Made by a program: the position numbers and the translations under genes. Under the pieces are notes generated by a model, which was given only the letters and a program-made list of their open reading frames with translations, ran no database searches and was not told where the DNA came from. From SIG710 sp045596925 (lineage in GTDB: Bacteria; Bacillota; Clostridia; Oscillospirales; CAG-272), in NCBI GenBank assembly GCA_045596925.1, contig JAZODH010000004.1, positions 1 to 56,941 on the forward strand: DNA of 56,941 bases. The letters run 5' to 3'. Positions 52,061-56,941 of this stretch are shown one piece after another; position 1 is the first letter of the stretch, and each line of letters opens with the position of its first letter.

Positions 52061-53698
52061 ATGAAGAAGACGATCATAGCTATTATCGCAGTTCTTTTGA
52101 TTTTCATTCCCACGTATATCGCCATCGCCAACTACATTGCCACCAACAATGCGCCGATTACAGCGAAGTACGTTGAGAAGGTGAAGATCAGCTACGACGA
52201 GGAAAATGTTTTTGAGATAATCAAAAAGGACAGTCCCGACGATGTTGCGGCGGTCATTGCTTTAAGTGAAAACGCTACCCCCATATCCGAGCTTCCCGAG
52301 CCCCTCAAGGATGAAAAATTCTTCATGGTAACATTCTACAGCGGAAGCGTAACCGAGGAATGTAAGTATTATCTCAAACTGAACGGCGACCAGAGCTACT
52401 ACGTGAGCGCAAAGGGTGAGGGCTACAAGCTCAGAAACGAGGATGTTCTGAAGTTCCTCGCTACCCCTTACGCCAACTTCCTCTACGTCACAAGTGAGGA
52501 CGTTACCCTGCCTCTTCTCTACACGGCGGCGGGAACCGAACAGATCATTCCCGCATCGGTTGAATGGACGTACAATGCAGACGGTGAAAATCCCGTTGCA
52601 ATAAAGGGATTCAAGACTACCAATGAGATCATCTCCTACGATATGGAGGGTGGAATCTCACTTGATTTTGCAGCCCCCGCAGACGATTACGACGTTATCG
52701 TCCTGGACAAGGATTCAAACGAGATCTTTAAACAGCAGGGTGTCACCGATCTTTCCGAAATCGCGCTGGGCGATAACGGCACTGTTACGCTCATGATCAC
52801 CGCCCACTGGTACGAGGACGAATCAAGAGCTTACCACGGAAACGCTACCTACAATTTCAAGGCCGCGCTTCTGGCAGGTGCCGAGTTCTATCTGGGTGAG
52901 ACAACGATAGACCGCGGTGATTTCGTTACAATCACAGGCTACAACGTATCCGATCCCTCCCGCGTGACCTTCACAAGCGAACCTGACATCGGATTTACCC
53001 CCACCTTCTACCGCGACGGTGACAAGGTAGTGGCTCTCGTTCCGATCAAGGCCGAGCTTGAACACAAGTCATATCAGTTTACCCTGTCCTACGGTTCTGT
53101 CTCTCAGCCCATCACCCTTGAGATCGGCACGAAGAAATTCGGCAACAAGACACACACCATGAGCGAGCTGGTAGCTACGAACAGACGCTCCGAAGAGGCA
53201 ATGGCAGAGTTTGACAAGATCTATGCCGAGCTGTGTGCCGAAAGCTCTGAAACAAAGTATTTCGACGGCATTTTCATCGACTACGAGCCCAAGCCCGACG
53301 GTATCGGTCTTGCGACCATCGTTTGCGGTTTCGGTCATATGCGTACAATTTCTTCCACAAAGGAAAGCTACAGAAACATCGGCGTTGACTTCAAGTGCAA
53401 CGCAGGAATCGATCTTCCCGCCTGCAATAACGGAAAGGTCGTTTACGCGGACCAGACGGTCTTTGGCGGAAAGATGGTAGTCATCGACCACGGATTTGGT
53501 CTTAAGACCTGGTATCTGCACCTTGATTCTATCAACGTAAAGGTCGGAGACGAGGTCAAGACAAACGACATCATCGGAAAATCCGGAAAGACGGGCTTTA
53601 CCGAGACCAACGGCGTTTACACAATTATGACGGTCGGAGACGTTCCCGTTTGTCCCTACGGTCCTTGGGAAAGCGGAGTTATTATCCACAGCAAATAA
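52061..53698 (+). CDS. Degenerate M23 (LytM) domain protein
   Basis: A 545-residue exported protein with an N-terminal membrane anchor (about 3-25), a long beta-rich extracellular region of unknown fold, and a C-terminal LytM domain (about 405-545). The LytM scaffold is clear: NGKVVYADQTVFGGKMVVIDHG, KTWYLHLDSINVKVGDEV and IIGKSGKTGFTE. Zinc and catalytic residues are not: the first His (HxGxD) is Asn (NIGVDF), and the HLH motif is replaced by VYT. It should not cut peptidoglycan; EnvC, NlpD and SpoIIQ-type proteins are known non-catalytic members that act as activators or scaffolds. ATG 52061 is nine bases after AAAAGGAG. Confidence 0.85.
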   Translation: MKKTIIAIIAVLLIFIPTYIAIANYIATNNAPITAKYVEKVKISYDEENVFEIIKKDSPDDVAAVIALSENATPISELPEPLKDEKFFMVTFYSGSVTEECKYYLKLNGDQSYYVSAKGEGYKLRNEDVLKFLATPYANFLYVTSEDVTLPLLYTAAGTEQIIPASVEWTYNADGENPVAIKGFKTTNEIISYDMEGGISLDFAAPADDYDVIVLDKDSNEIFKQQGVTDLSEIALGDNGTVTLMITAHWYEDESRAYHGNATYNFKAALLAGAEFYLGETTIDRGDFVTITGYNVSDPSRVTFTSEPDIGFTPTFYRDGDKVVALVPIKAELEHKSYQFTLSYGSVSQPITLEIGTKKFGNKTHTMSELVATNRRSEEAMAEFDKIYAELCAESSETKYFDGIFIDYEPKPDGIGLATIVCGFGHMRTISSTKESYRNIGVDFKCNAGIDLPACNNGKVVYADQTVFGGKMVVIDHGFGLKTWYLHLDSINVKVGDEVKTNDIIGKSGKTGFTETNGVYTIMTVGDVPVCPYGPWESGVIIHSK

Positions 53699-53709
53699 TC
53701 AGACATAAA

Positions 53710-53741
53710 AAAAGCCGATGCGGATTTCCGCATCGGCTTTT
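53710..53741. terminator. Bidirectional terminator
   Basis: Perfect 14-bp stem AAAAGCCGATGCGG / CCGCATCGGCTTTT between the LytM-like gene and gdhA. Confidence 0.9.
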
Positions 53742-53757
53742 CTTATGTAGTCTTTTA

Positions 53758-55110
53758 TTAAACGTGGCCCTGCCACTTCATTGCGTTGTAGACCTTTTCA
53801 AAGCCTGCAATGTTAGCACCTGAAACCAGGTCGCCGTCCATGCCGTACTTCTTAGCAGCCTCAAAGGAGTTCTTGAAGATGTTCGCCATGATCTGCTTGA
53901 GCTTGGCGTCGATCTCTTCCTCTGTCCAGCTGTAACGCATGGAGTTCTGGCTCATCTCAAGACCGGAAACGGATACGCCGCCTGCGTTAACTGCCTTGGA
54001 GGGAGCAATGATAACACCGTTCTCACGGAGATATGCAACTGCATCTGCAGTTGTGGGCATATTGGAAACCTCAGCATAGTACTTAACACCGTTTGCAACG
54101 ATCTTCTTTGCGTCCTCGAGCTTGACCTCGTTCTGAGTTGCGCAAGGCATTGCGATGTCAACCTTCTGTCCCCAGGGCTTCTCGCCTGCAAAGAAAGGAA
54201 CGCCGAACTTATCTGCGTAATCCTGAACCTTGTCGCGTCCGGACGCGCGCATTTCAAGCATATAGTTGATCTTTTCCTCGGTGTTGATACCGTCAGCATC
54301 GTAAACATAGCCGTCAGGACCGGAGATAGCAACTACCTTACCGCCAAGCTCTGTAACCTTCTTAACGGTACCCCATGCAACGTTACCAAAGCCGGAAACA
54401 GCAAAGGTCTTGCCCTTGATGTCGTCGCCAAAGGACTTGAGCATCTCAACAACGTAGTAAACCGCGCCGTAGCCTGTTGCCTCGGGACGGATAAGAGAAC
54501 CGCCCGATGCCAGTGCCTTACCTGTAAGAACGCCTGTGAACTCGTTGCGAAGTCTCTTGTACTGACCGAACATATAACCGATCTCGCGTGCGCCGACACC
54601 CAGGTCGCCTGCGGGAACGTCGGTGTCAGCACCGATGTGCTTTGAAAGCTCTGTCATGAAGCTCTGGCAGAAGCGCATTACCTCGGCATCACTTTTGCCA
54701 CGGGGGTCGAAATCGGCACCACCCTTACCGCCGCCCATGGGGAGGCCTGTAAGGCTGTTCTTAAAGGTCTGCTCAAAGCCCAGGAACTTCATAATGGAAG
54801 CATTAACTGTGGGATGGAAACGAAGTCCTCCCTTGTAAGGACCGATAGCAGAGTTGAACTGAACTCTGTAACCGCGGTTGACCTGGGGCTTGCCGTTATC
54901 GTCTACCCACGGAACTCTGAACATGATCAGGCGCTCAGGCTCGACCATTCTTTCGATCACGCCGGACTTTTCGATCTCGGGATCCTTCTCGAGCACAGGC
55001 TCAAGGGATTCAAGAACCTCCGCAACAGCCTGGAGAAATTCGGGCTGATCGGGGTCTCTCTTTTCTACGCTTGCATAAACTTCTGCAAGGTACTTGTTCT
55101 TAAAATTCAT
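53758..55110 (-). CDS. gdhA: Glutamate dehydrogenase (hexameric, NADP-type)
   Basis: A 450-residue enzyme making glutamate from 2-oxoglutarate and ammonia. Substrate-site block GPYKGGLRFHPTVNASIMKFLG and GLPMGGGKGGADFDP carry the catalytic Lys and Asp; the Rossmann part has AVSGFGNVAWG. Length is typical of class I hexameric GdhA. Transcribed alone from its own promoter; codon use suggests high expression. Confidence 0.97.
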   Translation of the reverse strand: MNFKNKYLAEVYASVEKRDPDQPEFLQAVAEVLESLEPVLEKDPEIEKSGVIERMVEPERLIMFRVPWVDDNGKPQVNRGYRVQFNSAIGPYKGGLRFHPTVNASIMKFLGFEQTFKNSLTGLPMGGGKGGADFDPRGKSDAEVMRFCQSFMTELSKHIGADTDVPAGDLGVGAREIGYMFGQYKRLRNEFTGVLTGKALASGGSLIRPEATGYGAVYYVVEMLKSFGDDIKGKTFAVSGFGNVAWGTVKKVTELGGKVVAISGPDGYVYDADGINTEEKINYMLEMRASGRDKVQDYADKFGVPFFAGEKPWGQKVDIAMPCATQNEVKLEDAKKIVANGVKYYAEVSNMPTTADAVAYLRENGVIIAPSKAVNAGGVSVSGLEMSQNSMRYSWTEEEIDAKLKQIMANIFKNSFEAAKKYGMDGDLVSGANIAGFEKVYNAMKWQGHV

Positions 55111-55193
55111 ATTTTCATTCCCCTTTCCGGAATTTTAGATAAAATTAACCTTTTTTGAAAGAAATATTTTTTCTATTGCAATTTTATACAGAT

Positions 55194-55222
55194 ATTTTAA
55201 TACAAGAATCGACAAATGTCAA
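55194..55222 (-). promoter_or_regulatory. gdhA promoter
   Basis: On the minus strand: TTGACA (55217-55222), 17-bp spacer, TAAAAT (55194-55199). The rest of 55,111-55,331 is AT-rich and without a gene. Confidence 0.7.
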
Positions 55223-55331
55223 GGATTTTCTGTATAAAAATACAGATTTTCTAAAATATTGTAACAATTTACAAATACTCGCCCTCTGAAGACGGATTTT
55301 TGTTTTTTCTAATTACTCCTTGGCGACGGCA

Positions 55332-56941
55332 TCAAAGCTTTTTAAGCTTTGCGTAGGTCGCCATAAGCTTTTTGGTGCCGACGCGGTCGAAGATGATCTC
55401 GTAAAGGGTGTCCGCTCCCATGGGAGTCACTTTCATGATCTCGCCCTCGCCGAAGGTCATGTGCATTACCCTGTCACCCTCTGTAAATGTCTGCACCGAG
55501 CCTGTGGCAGCAGGTCTTGTAAATATCTGCTTGCCGACGGTAATACTTCCGCCCGTGCTCGGTGTAACCGCGCGTCTCTGTGCGTATCCCACCGTGTTCG
55601 AGGGGATCTGATACTGAACGGGCTTTTCCTTTTCAGTCAGCTTCTCGGGTATCTCCTCGAGGAAGCGTGAGCAGGGGTTGTACTGGGTTCTGCCGTAAAG
55701 CAAACGGCTTCTTGCGTGTGTTATGTAAAGCTTTTCACGGGCACGGGTAATGGCAACGTACGCCAGACGACGTTCCTCCTCCAGCTCACTCGTATCAAGT
55801 ATCGACTGCATTCCCGGGAAGATGCCGTCCTCCATTCCGGGCAGGAAAACAACGGGAAATTCAAGTCCCTTTGCGGAGTGAATGGTCATAAGCACCACCG
55901 CGTCCGCCGTGTCGTCGTAACGGTCAACGTCGGCAACGAGGGCGTTTTCCTCAAGGAAGCCCGTCAGCGTCGGCTCCTCGTTTGCCTGGGAATATTCGAT
56001 GACGCCCGAAATAAATTCCTCAAGGTTTTCAAGGCGCTCCGCCTCCTCCTCGCCCGCATCGATGAGCATTTGACGGTAGCCCGTTCTGTCCAGGGTCTGA
56101 TTTACGAGCACCTCCAAGGAGACCTCGCCAACAAGGCTTGACAGGTGGTTTATAACGTCGGTAAATTCCCGAAGTCTGGACACGTAATTGCCAAGTGCCG
56201 TGTAGTTTGCCGACTTTTCGCAGACCTCAAACAGGCTCATACCCTCGGCGTCCGCGATCTCAATGATAGCCTCGATAGCCTTGGGACCGATCTTGCGTTT
56301 TGGCTCGTTGATGATTCGCAAAAAACGCTCTCTGTCCGCGTGATTGTTTATGAGCTGGAGATATGCCACGATGTCGCGGATCTCTTTTCTGTCCGCGAAT
56401 CTCGTTCCCCCCAGCACTCTATAAGGCACGCCGCTTTTCGCAAGTCCGCGTTCAATGGTGTTGGATTGGGCGTTCACGCGGTAAAGCACCGCAAAGTCCT
56501 TATAAGAATGCTCGTGCTTTGCAACGGCGGAGTTTACCGTGTCGATGATAAATCGAGCCTCAGCGTTCTGGTCGTCAAGCTGTCTTACGTGGATAAGATC
56601 ACCCTCGCCCTTTGAAGTCCACAGGGTCTTACCCTTGCGCCCCGAATTGTTCTTTATGACGTGGTTTGCCGCGTCCAGAATGTTCTGAGTGGATCGGTAA
56701 TTCTGCTCCAGGCGAATGACCCTTGCATCGCGGTAAGTACGGTCGAAATCAAGGATATTTTCAATAGTTGCGCCACGGAATTTATAGATACTCTGGTCGT
56801 CATCACCTACTACCATAAGGTTGCGCCGTCCGTCGGAGAGGAGAGACGTCAGCACAAACTGAGCCTTGTTCGTGTCTTGGTACTCGTCCACGCAAACGTA
56901 TTTGAATTTGCTCTGATAATACTGCCGAACGTCCTCAAAAT
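55332..56941 (-). CDS. pcrA: ATP-dependent DNA helicase PcrA/UvrD, partial
   Basis: C-terminal 536 or so residues of an SF1A helicase; the gene continues past the right edge, since the frame is open to 56941 (EDVRQYYQSKFKYVCVDEYQDT). Visible motifs: DEYQDTN (Walker B, motif II), VVGDDDQSIYKFRGA (III), RLEQNYRSTQNIL (IV), VVLMTIHSAKGLEFPVVF (V) and EEERRLAYVAITRARE (VI). The PcrA-type C-terminal Tudor-like tail (VMHMTFGEGEIMKV) is present. Its roles are repair and removing proteins from DNA. Confidence 0.96.
   Translation of the reverse strand, partial: FEDVRQYYQSKFKYVCVDEYQDTNKAQFVLTSLLSDGRRNLMVVGDDDQSIYKFRGATIENILDFDRTYRDARVIRLEQNYRSTQNILDAANHVIKNNSGRKGKTLWTSKGEGDLIHVRQLDDQNAEARFIIDTVNSAVAKHEHSYKDFAVLYRVNAQSNTIERGLAKSGVPYRVLGGTRFADRKEIRDIVAYLQLINNHADRERFLRIINEPKRKIGPKAIEAIIEIADAEGMSLFEVCEKSANYTALGNYVSRLREFTDVINHLSSLVGEVSLEVLVNQTLDRTGYRQMLIDAGEEEAERLENLEEFISGVIEYSQANEEPTLTGFLEENALVADVDRYDDTADAVVLMTIHSAKGLEFPVVFLPGMEDGIFPGMQSILDTSELEEERRLAYVAITRAREKLYITHARSRLLYGRTQYNPCSRFLEEIPEKLTEKEKPVQYQIPSNTVGYAQRRAVTPSTGGSITVGKQIFTRPAATGSVQTFTEGDRVMHMTFGEGEIMKVTPMGADTLYEIIFDRVGTKKLMATYAKLKKL

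Overview
The window looks like a chromosomal segment of an uncultured anaerobic Clostridia (Bacillota), probably gut or rumen. The sepF-yggT-ylmH-divIVA-ileS-lspA-rluD block, GTP-type PEP carboxykinase, hexameric glutamate dehydrogenase, lipobox signal peptides, strong AGGAGG-type ribosome sites and moderate GC all fit. No species can be named from the sequence alone.

Layout. 1-5,240: a type II CRISPR-Cas locus, read right to left: cas9, cas2, then an array of 10 identical 36-bp repeats that runs off the left edge. A tracrRNA gene lies opposite the cas9 leader. There is no cas1, csn2 or cas4 in the window; cas9 and cas2 overlap directly. 5,315-15,193: a leftward carbohydrate operon (FucI/AraA-like isomerase, FAD-linked oxidase, Fe-S protein, class II aldolase, PfkB kinase, IolB, DUF4867 protein, FGGY kinase) with a divergent RpiR regulator. 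15,200-20,300: a small membrane protein, a tyrosine recombinase, a MATE exporter, the tail of a dead Gfo/Idh/MocA gene and two membrane proteins. 20,300-23,400: two overlapping polysaccharide deacetylases and a VTC-DUF4956 pair. 23,500-35,500: housekeeping genes (pckG; miaA, HlyD-like, yggS, sepF; yggT, ylmH, divIVA, ileS; lspA, rluD). 35,500-37,200: an APH-fold sugar kinase-like gene, tRNA-Arg(CCG), tRNA-Gln(CTG) and a structured intergenic element. 37,200-51,060: five tandem paralogues of large beta-helix lipoproteins, one broken by an internal deletion. 51,060-56,941: a MITE-like palindrome, a small membrane protein, a degenerate LytM protein, gdhA, and the C-terminal part of pcrA, cut by the window end.

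How parts fit. The CRISPR locus has what interference needs: Cas9 with RuvC and HNH residues, a tracrRNA with promoter and terminator, and an array with its own promoter. It also keeps an intact-looking leader-repeat junction, but lacks the Cas1 integrase. The sugar operon holds the kinase/aldolase end of an inositol-type route (IolB, a PfkB kinase, a class II aldolase) without IolG, IolE or IolD; these are replaced by an isomerase and a two-part FAD/Fe-S dehydrogenase, so the substrate is unclear. Codon style changes inside the PfkB gene near 8.75 kb, suggesting that the left end, including CRISPR-Cas, arrived by recombination. The lipoprotein array points to surface degradation or binding of a polysaccharide.
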